A stretch of 64,000 nt of DNA from Pseudophaeobacter flagellatus (GTDB taxonomy: Bacteria > Pseudomonadota > Alphaproteobacteria > Rhodobacterales > Rhodobacteraceae), in contig NZ_JAJQRG010000011.1 of assembly GCF_021228235.1 (NCBI RefSeq), forward strand, positions 1 through 64,000, given 5' to 3'. The notes beneath the pieces were generated by a model. That model saw only the letters and a list, made by a program, of their open reading frames with translations, was not told where the DNA came from and did no database searches. The translations under genes were made by a program, and so were the position numbers. Shown piece by piece: positions 55,890 to 64,000 of this stretch (positions are counted from its first letter, which is position 1; the number at the start of each line of letters is the position of its first letter).

Positions 55890-57730
55890 CTGGCGATTTC
55901 CCCTCGTTTTTCAGTTGTCAGTACGGTTTCGGTGAATGTGTTGATGCTGGCGTAGCCATGGAAGAACCGTTCCAGCACCGCCCCCAGCGCATAGATATTG
56001 CTGCCTTCAAAAAAGCTCTCGTCAAAACCGATGGATATTTCCATCCCACGCACCGCCGTTGACAGGATTTCATCGCTCATCCGGCGCACGATGGGGCGGC
56101 TTGAAACCGAGACAATACCCTCTAGCTGCTTTTCGGTGACCCGGTTTCCCAGCGGCGCATATAGGCCAACCAGTTCGCGCAGGGCTTCGGCGGCCTGGCC
56201 GCGCCCGCTGTCGGCAATCGACACATAATTCAGGCTCAGATGTGAAATCAGCCGCCAGGCGGTATCCCCCTGCCCCAGCGACGGATGCGGCCGCGTTGGT
56301 GAAATCGGCAGCGTGATCTGCTTGACCGGGCCACCTTCGGGCAGATGAAACAGACCCTCATTGCCGGCCGCCAAAAGCAGTGGCAAATCGCGATTGGTAC
56401 AGATCGCCTGTACCGCCAACTGTTCCAGATCCGGCCCATAGGGCGCCTGCGAACGATCCACCAGCGTCAGGTAGACCTCAGAGCCGAGATAAGACGAACG
56501 CACCCCGCGCAGCCGTTCCTTTTCGGATCGTTCCCGCATGCGCCGTTTCAGAGTGTAATAGGCCGGGTGGGTTTCGCCGGCAGCCGTGAAATCATCGGAT
56601 GAATAAAACGGCCGGAACTCGATATCGTCGGCGCCTTCGCCGCTGATCCCGATCACCTTTTTCAGCGCGTAGATTTCAAAATCAAGCCCCGCCGTGCGGT
56701 TGGGAATAACCTGATGTTCGGTGTCGCGTGTGGTCAGCCGCACCCGATCGCAGCGCTTTTCAAACAGGTTCACCGCCGGGATACAATTGATCTGAAATAC
56801 CTCGGGCAGGACCACAGGTGCCGCTTCGCGCAGCCCTTCGCGCAGCGGAATGTAAAGATCCACCTCTGCCCCGGTGCTTTGTTGCAGCGCCGGGCGCAGC
56901 CCCTGCAGTTCAACAAAGCGAAACCTCTCGGGCATGGCAAAGAATTCCTGCAGCAGGCGGTAACCATCAAACACCCGCGCGGGCACCGGCAACAGCGCCT
57001 CATCGCGGGAAAAGCCCTTTTGCACCACCGCCCCGTCAGGCAGGGGAAGCTGCCAGTCTGCCCGCCGATCGGTCGAGCGCGCCACGATGCCCTGCACTTG
57101 GGTGCACAAGAGTTCCAGCAATGGCCAACTGTTGCCGGCAGCATTGCCCAGATAGATCTGCAAGCGATCCATATCGAGGTCGCGCAGCGGTTCTCCGTCG
57201 CTGCGTTTCAGGCGCAGCCGGATCCCGGCGCGGGCCTCATAGCCGGCGGCCACCCCGGCGGCCACCAGATCACCACGCCCGTCGATATACTGCGCCTCTG
57301 TAATTTCTACCGGCCAAAGCGTCAGATCGGCAGCGGTGCGAAATTCGCAAGCGGTCTGCGCGCCGTCTTGCAGGCGCGAGCGCAGCACCGAGCCACGCGG
57401 CATCAGATAGCCGCTTTTGACCGCCGAATTGCTGGGGTCCGGGTCAAGCCGCGCAATCATCATCGACGGGGTTGGTGCCAGATAATGCGGATAGATGATT
57501 TCCAGAAGGTTCGAGGTGAAATTGGGATATTGCAGCTCCAGCTCTAGCTGGACGCGCGCCGACAAAAAGGCAACGCCTTCCAGCAGCCGTTCAACATAGG
57601 GGTCCAGAACCTCGACCCCCTCCATCCCCAAGCGCGAGGCGATCTTGGGGTAGGCAGCTGCAAATTCTGCGCCCATATCGCGCAGATAGTTCAGCTCGTT
57701 CTCATAATGGCCCAGCAGGCGGGTATCCAT
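55853..57730 (-). CDS. tssF: TssF, T6SS baseplate component
   Basis: 625 residues from ATG 57730. The N-terminus YENELNYLRDMGAEFAAAYP and the FLSARVQLELE and YPHYLAPTPSM motifs are diagnostic of TssF. An upstream in-frame start at 57820 would overlap tssE heavily and is not used. Forms the wedge with TssG and TssE. Confidence 0.95.
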   Translation of the reverse strand: MDTRLLGHYENELNYLRDMGAEFAAAYPKIASRLGMEGVEVLDPYVERLLEGVAFLSARVQLELELQYPNFTSNLLEIIYPHYLAPTPSMMIARLDPDPSNSAVKSGYLMPRGSVLRSRLQDGAQTACEFRTAADLTLWPVEITEAQYIDGRGDLVAAGVAAGYEARAGIRLRLKRSDGEPLRDLDMDRLQIYLGNAAGNSWPLLELLCTQVQGIVARSTDRRADWQLPLPDGAVVQKGFSRDEALLPVPARVFDGYRLLQEFFAMPERFRFVELQGLRPALQQSTGAEVDLYIPLREGLREAAPVVLPEVFQINCIPAVNLFEKRCDRVRLTTRDTEHQVIPNRTAGLDFEIYALKKVIGISGEGADDIEFRPFYSSDDFTAAGETHPAYYTLKRRMRERSEKERLRGVRSSYLGSEVYLTLVDRSQAPYGPDLEQLAVQAICTNRDLPLLLAAGNEGLFHLPEGGPVKQITLPISPTRPHPSLGQGDTAWRLISHLSLNYVSIADSGRGQAAEALRELVGLYAPLGNRVTEKQLEGIVSVSSRPIVRRMSDEILSTAVRGMEISIGFDESFFEGSNIYALGAVLERFFHGYASINTFTETVLTTEKRGEIARWRPQKGLGRMI

Positions 57731-57732
57731 GA

Positions 57733-58230
57733 TCAGAGCCCCCGTTCCATTTTGACTTCTCCGGTGGTCACATCGACCTTGCTGCGCAGGTACAATTCCA
57801 GCGGCAGCGGCTGCGCCCACATGTCGGCGCGGATATCCAGCCCAATGGTCATGCCTGCCGCCTCCACATCGCCAATCAACTGCACATCCACCGTGCCTTC
57901 GATAATGCGGGGTTCAAAACTGGTGATGGCCTGTTCAATCGCGCGGCGGATCCTTTCGGCCTTTTCGGTGGTCGAGAACTCGCCCGTTACTTCGCTCAGC
58001 CCATAGTTCAATACGGAACCCGCCACCGCTGGGTAGCGGTCGCCATCAATCTGACGTCCGGCATTTTGGGTGTTGAGCAGCCAGGACAGATCGCGTTGAA
58101 TGATTTCGCGCAGCCGGTTCAGATCAATCACCCGCGCATCGCGGCTTTCCTTGCGATCCCTCGGTGCGTTGTCCGTCAATCGATCCAACAGCGAAGGTTG
58201 CAGGCGTTCGGCAAGCATCTTGTCAGCCAT
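57733..58230 (-). CDS. tssE: TssE, gp25-like baseplate protein
   Basis: 165 residues from ATG 58230 (MADKMLAERLQPSLLDRL). The gp25-like core includes NYGL and FEPRI motifs, as in other TssE proteins that start sheath polymerisation. The start lies within the tagJ 3' end and the stop is two bases before tssF. Confidence 0.93.
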   Translation of the reverse strand: MADKMLAERLQPSLLDRLTDNAPRDRKESRDARVIDLNRLREIIQRDLSWLLNTQNAGRQIDGDRYPAVAGSVLNYGLSEVTGEFSTTEKAERIRRAIEQAITSFEPRIIEGTVDVQLIGDVEAAGMTIGLDIRADMWAQPLPLELYLRSKVDVTTGEVKMERGL

Positions 58231-59062
58231 CGCTGCCGCCCAAAGCATCACTGTTGTCCAGCGCATCATCAGCACCGGCGTCGCCGATCTGCAGCTGGCG
58301 GATATCCATCAGGGCGAAATCCTCGTCACCGATGGTCAAAAGCCGCTGTCCCAGACCAATATAGGCCCCGCCACCGGCCTCTTGCCAATGGGTCGTATGC
58401 GCTAGTTGGGCCGCTGGATCCGCCGTTTCACTGCCAGGATAGCGGGTTGGGATCAGCACCGCCAAGGCACCTTCATTGGCCAGGGTCAACGTGCCTGCCA
58501 TCCAAACGGTATCGCGCAGATCGCTGGGTTCATCGATTTCAAGGCTCTGGATCTGGGCAAAGGGCAGCCAGAAATAGCGCCCATTCAGGATCACCTCCAG
58601 CACCGGGCCAAGGCGCATATCGGCATCGGCAATCCAGTCAAAGGCTGTGCCATTCACTGTTCCCGCCGTTGTCGGGGCCGCCGCATAGGCAGCCTCGCGC
58701 AGGGCCTGCGCCTGATCCACATGGCCCTGGGCCAGTTGTTTCTGCGCCTCGATCAACTGCGCCAGCCAGGGGTCTGGCTCGCCCAGGATCAAAGGGTCTT
58801 TTTCGCCCTTGAACACCTTTTCGCGGTAAACCTCACATAAGATGGCCTCTCGGTAGGCCTGCGCCATGACAGTTGCCCCGGCATCCAGTTCGGCGCTCAG
58901 CCGCAGCTGCGCCACCGCCCGCTTCCAGTCTCCCATTATGCAGAGCAGCTGAAACAGAAAGATCCGCAGCTTGGCATTGGAAGGATCCGCGCGCACCTGG
59001 GCCTGCAAGGAGGCCAGGGCCTGTTCCGGATCACCAGCCCGCAAATGCGCTTCAGGGGTCAT
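58223..59062 (-). CDS. tagJ: TagJ/ImpE, T6SS accessory protein
   Basis: 279 residues. A TPR-like N-terminus (about 1-60, AGDPEQALASLQAQVRADPS) and an ImpE/SciE domain (RYFWLPFAQIQSLEI at about 187-201). TagJ binds the TssB N-terminus and helps ClpV-mediated sheath recycling in some species. The extra TssB copy in the fusion protein could therefore be a further client (inference). Confidence 0.88.
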   Translation of the reverse strand: MTPEAHLRAGDPEQALASLQAQVRADPSNAKLRIFLFQLLCIMGDWKRAVAQLRLSAELDAGATVMAQAYREAILCEVYREKVFKGEKDPLILGEPDPWLAQLIEAQKQLAQGHVDQAQALREAAYAAAPTTAGTVNGTAFDWIADADMRLGPVLEVILNGRYFWLPFAQIQSLEIDEPSDLRDTVWMAGTLTLANEGALAVLIPTRYPGSETADPAAQLAHTTHWQEAGGGAYIGLGQRLLTIGDEDFALMDIRQLQIGDAGADDALDNSDALGGSDG

Positions 59063-59133
59063 GGGCAATACTCCGCCATGTCAAATACACATAAAGCCCC
59101 CGGACGTGCAGCCACGCCCGAGGGAAGGGCAAA

Positions 59134-59637
59134 TCAATACTCGAATTTGCCGGTTTGAACGTTCCATTGGAAAACAATCGGGCTTTCCAACTTACCTGTC
59201 TTTTGGTTGGTGGATTTATAGGTGTGCTCAATCGCGGCATAGGCCAGCGACCAGGTCTCCTCTGGGATGCCGTCATCAGTGGCCGAGATCGAATAGCTGT
59301 CGATCACCACATCTTTCAGCTTCCACACGGAATATTCCAGCAGACCTTCGGCCTGGGCATCACCAGAACGACACCAATGCATGATGATTTCCGGGCGTAC
59401 GGTGCCGTTGGCAACCGATTTGGCCAGCTCGTTCGATGCCTTGCCCATCTGCGACGTCAGCTCGATCTTGCCAAAATTGGAATTGGAATGCATGCGCTGG
59501 GTCGATCCCAGGTCGGTCATTTCAACCGCGCGTTCCACATTCCAGTTGGCAGACTGAATGACAATCCAGTTCTTGTGTTTATCTTCGGTGGCATCACCCT
59601 CGATATCCGAGATTTCCACGAACATGCTAGCAGCCAT
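59134..59637 (-). CDS. hcp: Hcp (TssD) tube protein
   Basis: 167 residues, normal for Hcp. Begins FVEISDIEGDA and contains the NSNFGKIELTSQMGKASNELAKSVANG region seen in Hcp hexamer subunits. Stacks into the inner tube expelled by the sheath. Strong AAGGAT ribosome site, 56 bp after tssC. Confidence 0.95.
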   Translation of the reverse strand: MAASMFVEISDIEGDATEDKHKNWIVIQSANWNVERAVEMTDLGSTQRMHSNSNFGKIELTSQMGKASNELAKSVANGTVRPEIIMHWCRSGDAQAEGLLEYSVWKLKDVVIDSYSISATDDGIPEETWSLAYAAIEHTYKSTNQKTGKLESPIVFQWNVQTGKFEY

Positions 59638-59693
59638 TTTGCTATCCTTTCAAACCGTAACTCATTGACAAAAATTTGAGGCCAGAGTGGTTG

Positions 59694-61190
59694 TCAGCCT
59701 CCCTTTTCCGAGGGCAATTTTGACACCAGCCGAAGCGAGACCGACAGGCCTTCCAGCTGGTAGTGCGGGCGCAGGAAGAATTTTGAGCTGTAATAACCCG
59801 GGTTGCCCTCGACCTCTTCGACCACCACTTCGGCCGCCGCCAGAGGTTTGCGCGCCTTTTCGTTCTCGGATGAAATATCGGCGTTGAAATCAACGTAATT
59901 GTTGATCCAGTTCTGCAGCCAGGATTCCATGTCCTGACGGCTTTTGAACGACCCAACCTTGTCGCGCACCATGCATTTCAGGTAATGCGCAAAGCGGCAG
60001 GTGGCAAAAAGATAGGGCAAACGCGCGCCAAGGTTGGCGTTGGCGGTTGCATCCGGGTCGTCATATTCGGTGGGCTTGTGCAGAGATTGCGCCCCCATGA
60101 ATGTTGCCACATCAGTATTCTTGCGGTGCAAGAGCGGCATCATGCCGTTCTTGGCCAGCTCGGCTTCGCGCCGGTCATCAATGGCAATCTCGGTGGGGCA
60201 TTTCTGATCCACCCCGCCATCAGTGGTCGGGAAAGTATGCGAGGGCAGCTCTTCCAGGGTGCCACCGCTTTCAACCCCGCGAATGCGCGAGCACCAGCCA
60301 TAGGATTTGAACGAGCGGGTGATATTGGTGGCCATGCCATAGGCCGCATTCACCCAGGCATATTTTTCGCTATCGGCCCCTGTTGTATCTTCCTCAAAGG
60401 CGAATTCATCCACCGGATCTGTTTTGGAGCCATAGGGCATCCGGCCCAGAAACCGCGGCATTGCCAACCCGACATATTTGGAATCCTCGCTTTCGCGCAA
60501 CGACCGCCAGGCGGCATATTCCGGGGTCTGAAAGATTTTGGTCAGATCGCGCGGATTGGACAGTTCCGACCAGCTGTCCATCTGAAACAGCGACGGCTTG
60601 GCACCAGTGATCAGCGGCGCATGGGCGGCGGCGGCAATTTTCGACATCTCACCCAGCAGTTCAATATCCGGTGGCGAATGGTCAAAATGGAAATCAGCCA
60701 CCAAAGAGCCATAGGGTTCGCCCCCCAACTGGCTGAATTCTTCGGTATAGAGTTTCTTGAAAATCGGTGACTGGTCCCAGGCGGTGCCTTTGAATTTCTT
60801 CAAAGTCTTGCCCAGTTCCTTTTTGGTGATCGGGATCACCCGGATTTTCAGCATCTCGTCGGTTTCGGTATTGTTGACGAGATAATGCAACCCGCGCCAG
60901 GCGCTTTCAAGCTGCTGGAATTCTTCGTTATGCAGGATCAGGTTGACCTGCTCTGTCAGCTTTTTGTCGATCTCGGCCACAATGCTTTCGATCGACCGCA
61001 GCGCATCATCCGAAATCAGCCCGGCATTGGCCAAGGCCTGTTCTGCCAGGGTTTTGACCGCGCTTTCCACCGCCGTTTTGGCCTGGTCGGACTTGGGGCG
61101 AAATTCCTTTTGCAACAGACTTGCAAATTCACTGGAACCAAAGGCGCTTTCATCCGGGGCGACCTCGGTCTGGAGTTGTTCTTCTGCCAT
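59694..61190 (-). CDS. tssC: TssC (VipB), sheath large subunit
   Basis: 498 residues, full length with both the N-terminal domain and the C-terminal gp18-like core (FFLRPHYQLEGLSVSLRLVS). MPRFLGRMPYGSKTDP and FAFEED motifs are conserved. Assembles with TssB into the contractile sheath. Ribosome site GGAGGTAGAT is near ideal. Ten bases separate it from tssB. Confidence 0.96.
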   Translation of the reverse strand: MAEEQLQTEVAPDESAFGSSEFASLLQKEFRPKSDQAKTAVESAVKTLAEQALANAGLISDDALRSIESIVAEIDKKLTEQVNLILHNEEFQQLESAWRGLHYLVNNTETDEMLKIRVIPITKKELGKTLKKFKGTAWDQSPIFKKLYTEEFSQLGGEPYGSLVADFHFDHSPPDIELLGEMSKIAAAAHAPLITGAKPSLFQMDSWSELSNPRDLTKIFQTPEYAAWRSLRESEDSKYVGLAMPRFLGRMPYGSKTDPVDEFAFEEDTTGADSEKYAWVNAAYGMATNITRSFKSYGWCSRIRGVESGGTLEELPSHTFPTTDGGVDQKCPTEIAIDDRREAELAKNGMMPLLHRKNTDVATFMGAQSLHKPTEYDDPDATANANLGARLPYLFATCRFAHYLKCMVRDKVGSFKSRQDMESWLQNWINNYVDFNADISSENEKARKPLAAAEVVVEEVEGNPGYYSSKFFLRPHYQLEGLSVSLRLVSKLPSEKGG

Positions 61191-61199
61191 ATCTACCTC

Positions 61200-61718
61200 C
61201 TATTCCGTGTCGCCATCGGCGTCACCGCCGGGTTTGGGCTGGGCTGCCAGGGTCTTCAGCAGGCTGGGGTCCTGGATGATCTTGGTGATCAGGTCTTCGG
61301 CCCCGGTTTTGCCATCCATATAGGTCATCAGATTGCTCAGCTGGCTGCGCGCCTCCAACAGCTCTTTCAGCGGCGCCACCTTGGCGGCGATGGCTGCGGG
61401 CTTGAAATCATCCATACTTTCAAAGGTGATATCGACCGCCATATTGCCCTCACCTGTCAGGGTATTGGGCACGGTAAAGGCGGCGCGTGGTGCCATGGAT
61501 TTCATCCGGCTGTCAAAGTTATCGACGTCTATTTCCAGAAATTTGCGATCCGCGACGGAGGGTTGCTCGACCTCGGATTTGCCGGTGAGATCCGCTAAAA
61601 CCCCCATGACAAAGGGCAGCTGGACCTTCTTTTCGGCGCCATACAGTTCCACATCATATTCGATCTGCACCCGTGGCGCCCGATTACGGGCAATGAACTT
61701 TTGTGAACTTCCAGCCAT
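61200..61718 (-). CDS. tssB: TssB (VipA), sheath small subunit
   Basis: 172 residues, normal length. FIARNRAPRVQIEYDVELYG at the N-terminus and LPFVMGVLADL are typical of VipA. Partner of TssC; target of ClpV. Its DNA and protein are strikingly close to the first 160 codons of the fusion gene at 47414-51172. Confidence 0.96.
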   Translation of the reverse strand: MAGSSQKFIARNRAPRVQIEYDVELYGAEKKVQLPFVMGVLADLTGKSEVEQPSVADRKFLEIDVDNFDSRMKSMAPRAAFTVPNTLTGEGNMAVDITFESMDDFKPAAIAAKVAPLKELLEARSQLSNLMTYMDGKTGAEDLITKIIQDPSLLKTLAAQPKPGGDADGDTE

Positions 61719-61813
61719 CTAGCTCTCCTTAACTCGTCATCAAACTTGACAAGGCCTCGTGACAAAAACACCTCTTTTGCACGGCTTGGGCACTTGCCTC
61801 CCCCTCGATTTTG

Positions 61814-62860
61814 TCAGTCGTCATCCTCCAGGCCGCCGATCAGCTGCACATTTTCCAGACCACGCGGCGCCATGTCATTCACAATGGTAAGGAAATCAGC
61901 CCCCACCAGGCGCTTGGCACGTTCCAGCAACAAGGGCAGCGGGCTAGAGGGTTCTTCCCGCTGGTAATAGGCAATAATGCGATCCAGCGTATTGGCCACA
62001 TCAGTGGGCGAATTGATTGCACCAGGCACCGCACCACCGCGCCCCGGTGCAACAGCCGCCTCTGTGTCATCAGCCGCCTCATCGTTCGCCTCTGTCGCCG
62101 GGACGTCCCTGAGGTCGCCATAGTCGCGCAGCCGTTTGCTGATCTGGCGCAGCAGTTTAATCAGCGGGTCCAATTCCGGGCCCTGCCCCGGCGTCTGCGC
62201 GTCAAACACCGCCGAAATCGCCCGGACGTCTTGCTCGGCCTGTTCGACAGCAACAAGACGTTCTGCAATTGCAGCACTGTCGCTGTCCTGGAAGGCCGCC
62301 CCGATGGTGGCACGATCCGGGACTGTATCCATGCTGTCGGGTGCAGCCAGCAGCCCTTCGGCAATTTCAATATCGCGCAGGCTAAAGCGACCAAAGCCGC
62401 GACTGTCGCTTAACGCGCAGCGCCGCAAAGAGCGAAATACGGGCGACGGCCCCCCCATCCCATCGGGCTGCCCGCACAGATCCTGCACCGCATTGATTCG
62501 CATGATCGGGTCGCCGTCGTCTTCGTCCAGCTCTGGGTGACAGCTCGGCCAGAACTGTTCCAAGCAGCCACGGATAAAACTGATGCCCTGGGCAAAGCCA
62601 ACCAGCCCATCGCGTTGCAGCACCGCATCTGTCAAGAATACCGCGGCCCGCAGATCATGGCTGCGCGCCAGAACATCCAGCGCCTTTTCTTCTACGGTTG
62701 GATAATCCGGGTCGGTTGCGTCAACGCGCTCATCACCGACAACAGTCTCTTCACCAGGCTGCGCGGCAAGCGCCATCTCTGTGAAGGCCGGGTCGTATTC
62801 AAGATTATCCCCGCTGGGGGCGTCTTCCCCTTTGGACTGTAAGAAAACAGCCAGATCCAT
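61814..62860 (-). CDS. tssA: TssA, T6SS assembly protein (ImpA N-terminal domain)
   Basis: 348 residues. ImpA_N domain (about 1-160; SGDNLEYDPAFTEM, LRAAVFLTDAVL, FWPSCHPELDEDDGDP), a helical middle region, and a short C-terminal domain (about 285-348). TssA primes baseplate and guides sheath growth. First gene of the T6SS run; its upstream region to 63038 must hold the operon promoter. Confidence 0.93.
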   Translation of the reverse strand: MDLAVFLQSKGEDAPSGDNLEYDPAFTEMALAAQPGEETVVGDERVDATDPDYPTVEEKALDVLARSHDLRAAVFLTDAVLQRDGLVGFAQGISFIRGCLEQFWPSCHPELDEDDGDPIMRINAVQDLCGQPDGMGGPSPVFRSLRRCALSDSRGFGRFSLRDIEIAEGLLAAPDSMDTVPDRATIGAAFQDSDSAAIAERLVAVEQAEQDVRAISAVFDAQTPGQGPELDPLIKLLRQISKRLRDYGDLRDVPATEANDEAADDTEAAVAPGRGGAVPGAINSPTDVANTLDRIIAYYQREEPSSPLPLLLERAKRLVGADFLTIVNDMAPRGLENVQLIGGLEDDD

Positions 62861-63038
62861 ACAGTTGACCCCCCAAAAACCAGGTCAAGCGCGATCGGAA
62901 AAAACCACATACCATATGGATATACAGAGATGCGGCAGCCTCCAGGCACGCCACTTACAAAACAATAACTTGACGTCGAGTGAGCCTTATCGCCATCTTA
63001 AAGTCAATTGTTTTTGCACCTTTTTGTGAGTGGTGGTG

Positions 63039-63890
63039 ATGTGTGCTGACCGTGTTACCGGTGACGAAATAAGGGCGATGGTGCGCGAGGGCACCAAGCG
63101 ACGGACCAGTTTTGGCTTCTGTCTGGATGACACCAAAGATGCCCTTTTGATGATCCAACCCGGCAACAAACCCGAAGCCCTGCGCGCGCCCCTGAAGAAG
63201 GCCGGTGGCAAGCCTCCCATGCTTTGGGGGACCTATGTTGTACAGGGCGATCAGATGGAAATGACCTGCGAACAGACTTCGGCAAAGGTGCTGTTGCAGC
63301 TCAAACGGTTCCTAAAGAGCAACCGCCCCAAGGTGAACGTGCTGTTCTTTGACGATGGCGGCAATATTCTGGACAGCCTAAAGCCGGAATCGGCCAGCGG
63401 GGCCACCACGCCCAGCTCGGCCGATAGCAGCGATATTGACGCCCCCGAAATTGATCCAAAGGCGGTGTTGCCGCTGAAACAGAGGATGAAACGACTACAG
63501 CCACGAATCGCCCTGGCCCCCGGCCCCCTGGAACTGAAGCTCAACCGTGCACTGGCAAAATCGGTGACCCTGATCAATGCCGGGCGGCTGCAAGAGGCCG
63601 AGGTGCTGATTCTTGTCAGTGAACGCGCCATCGCCGCCCTTGGCAAAGACCGCGAGGACGAAGAAACCACTCTCAAACGCGGTCAACGCGCCACAGATAC
63701 GCGCTCACTCGGGGAACAGGTCAAACGTGCCCAGAGCCTGCAGGCGGATGTGGCACGCGCCCCTGGCCCCGCCCGCGACCGGCTGACCCGCGCCATCCAC
63801 AAAGCCGCCAAACTGTTGAAACAACGCGACCTGGACGGTGCCCGGGATGCCATGGACAAGATCGAAAAAGCCCTGACCTCGCTGGTATAA
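63039..63890 (+). CDS. Unknown protein divergent from the T6SS operon
   Basis: 283 residues, not recognised. An alpha/beta N-terminal part (about 1-115) with TSFGFCLDDTK and VNVLFFDDGG stretches is followed by an acidic linker (about 117-143) and two related helical units (about 157-202 and 238-281). Both units open with an APGP motif and share a leucine/alanine pattern, which suggests an internal duplication. No signal peptide. Starts at ATG 63039 after three in-frame GTG codons. It lies 178 bp from tssA on the opposite strand, so it may share regulation with the T6SS. Confidence 0.7.
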   Translation: MCADRVTGDEIRAMVREGTKRRTSFGFCLDDTKDALLMIQPGNKPEALRAPLKKAGGKPPMLWGTYVVQGDQMEMTCEQTSAKVLLQLKRFLKSNRPKVNVLFFDDGGNILDSLKPESASGATTPSSADSSDIDAPEIDPKAVLPLKQRMKRLQPRIALAPGPLELKLNRALAKSVTLINAGRLQEAEVLILVSERAIAALGKDREDEETTLKRGQRATDTRSLGEQVKRAQSLQADVARAPGPARDRLTRAIHKAAKLLKQRDLDGARDAMDKIEKALTSLV

Positions 63891-63955
63891 TTCGGCGTCG
63901 CCGTCATATCCCACCGCCCCTTGCAAACCCTGTTTCAAACCCACTGGAGACTGCG

Positions 63956-64000
63956 ATGCCCCTACCCTGCCCCTCTTCCCCCCTGATTGCCCGCGGTGCT
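63956..64000 (+). CDS. Start of a partial gene at the window edge
   Basis: ATG 63956 preceded by CTGGAG, with 15 open codons to the window end. The encoded start is Pro/Ser/Cys-rich; too short to identify. It follows the unknown gene at 63039 by 65 bp and may belong with it. Confidence 0.4.
   Translation, partial: MPLPCPSSPLIARGA

Overview
The window looks like a chromosomal segment of a marine alphaproteobacterium of the Roseobacter group (Rhodobacterales). This rests on its high GC content and codon use, overlapping-stop operons, a roseobacter-type hut locus with HutF plus HutG, a small NaChBac-type sodium channel, and the general look of the proteins. The assignment is an inference; no rRNA or other marker gene is present. 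I saw no tRNA, rRNA, CRISPR array, insertion sequence or phage gene.

Layout. (1) 138-4667: a molybdopterin oxidoreductase (-), a tandem-GAF protein (+), a coding-like stretch without a start codon, and a small secreted or anchored protein. (2) 4835-8887 (+): a tight M20 amidohydrolase / diaminopropionate ammonia-lyase / M24 peptidase operon followed by an Lrp/AsnC regulator, probably for catabolism of an acylated diamino acid. (3) 8971-16436: complete histidine utilisation locus, with hutC (+) converging on hutI-hutH-hutG-hutU (-) and hutF (+) diverging from hutI across a perfect palindromic operator. Having both HutF and HutG implies the five-step route His > urocanate > imidazolonepropionate > formiminoglutamate > formylglutamate > glutamate. 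(4) 16463-19068 (-): modABC molybdate importer, which could supply the oxidoreductase at the left edge. (5) 19227-28673: chemotaxis locus, with mcp-cheB-cheD (-) divergent from STAS-cheY-cheA-cheW-cheR-cheY2-orphan (+), closed by a strong intrinsic terminator. (6) 28804-34881: envelope proteins and a transmembrane Ser/Thr kinase (caspase/Sel1 protein, small secreted protein, anchored M15 peptidase, OmpA-like protein, PpkA-like kinase). (7) 34957-62860 (-): one continuous type VI secretion (T6SS) gene run: tssA-tssB-tssC-hcp-tagJ-tssE-tssF-tssG-clpV-nav-tssBC fusion-vgrG-small gene-PAAR-fha-tssK-tssL-tssM-tagF-pppA. A divergent orphan gene and a partial ORF follow to the right edge.

How it works together. 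The T6SS run encodes baseplate (TssA/E/F/G/K), membrane complex (TssL/M, no TssJ seen), sheath (TssB/C), tube (Hcp), spike (VgrG/PAAR), recycling ATPase (ClpV), and the threonine-phosphorylation control set (PpkA, PppA, FHA, TagF). Two genes stand out inside it. One is a 1252-residue protein joining a near copy of TssB to a TssC-like domain through about 490 acidic residues that include an exact 270-bp tandem duplication. The other is a voltage-gated sodium channel gene whose 3' end overlaps the start of the fusion gene.

Stretches over 300 bp without an assigned gene are 3731-4142 (a 97-codon open frame lacking ATG) and 23278-23733 (a regulatory region with a 14-bp palindrome). Bases 1-137 show nothing recognisable.
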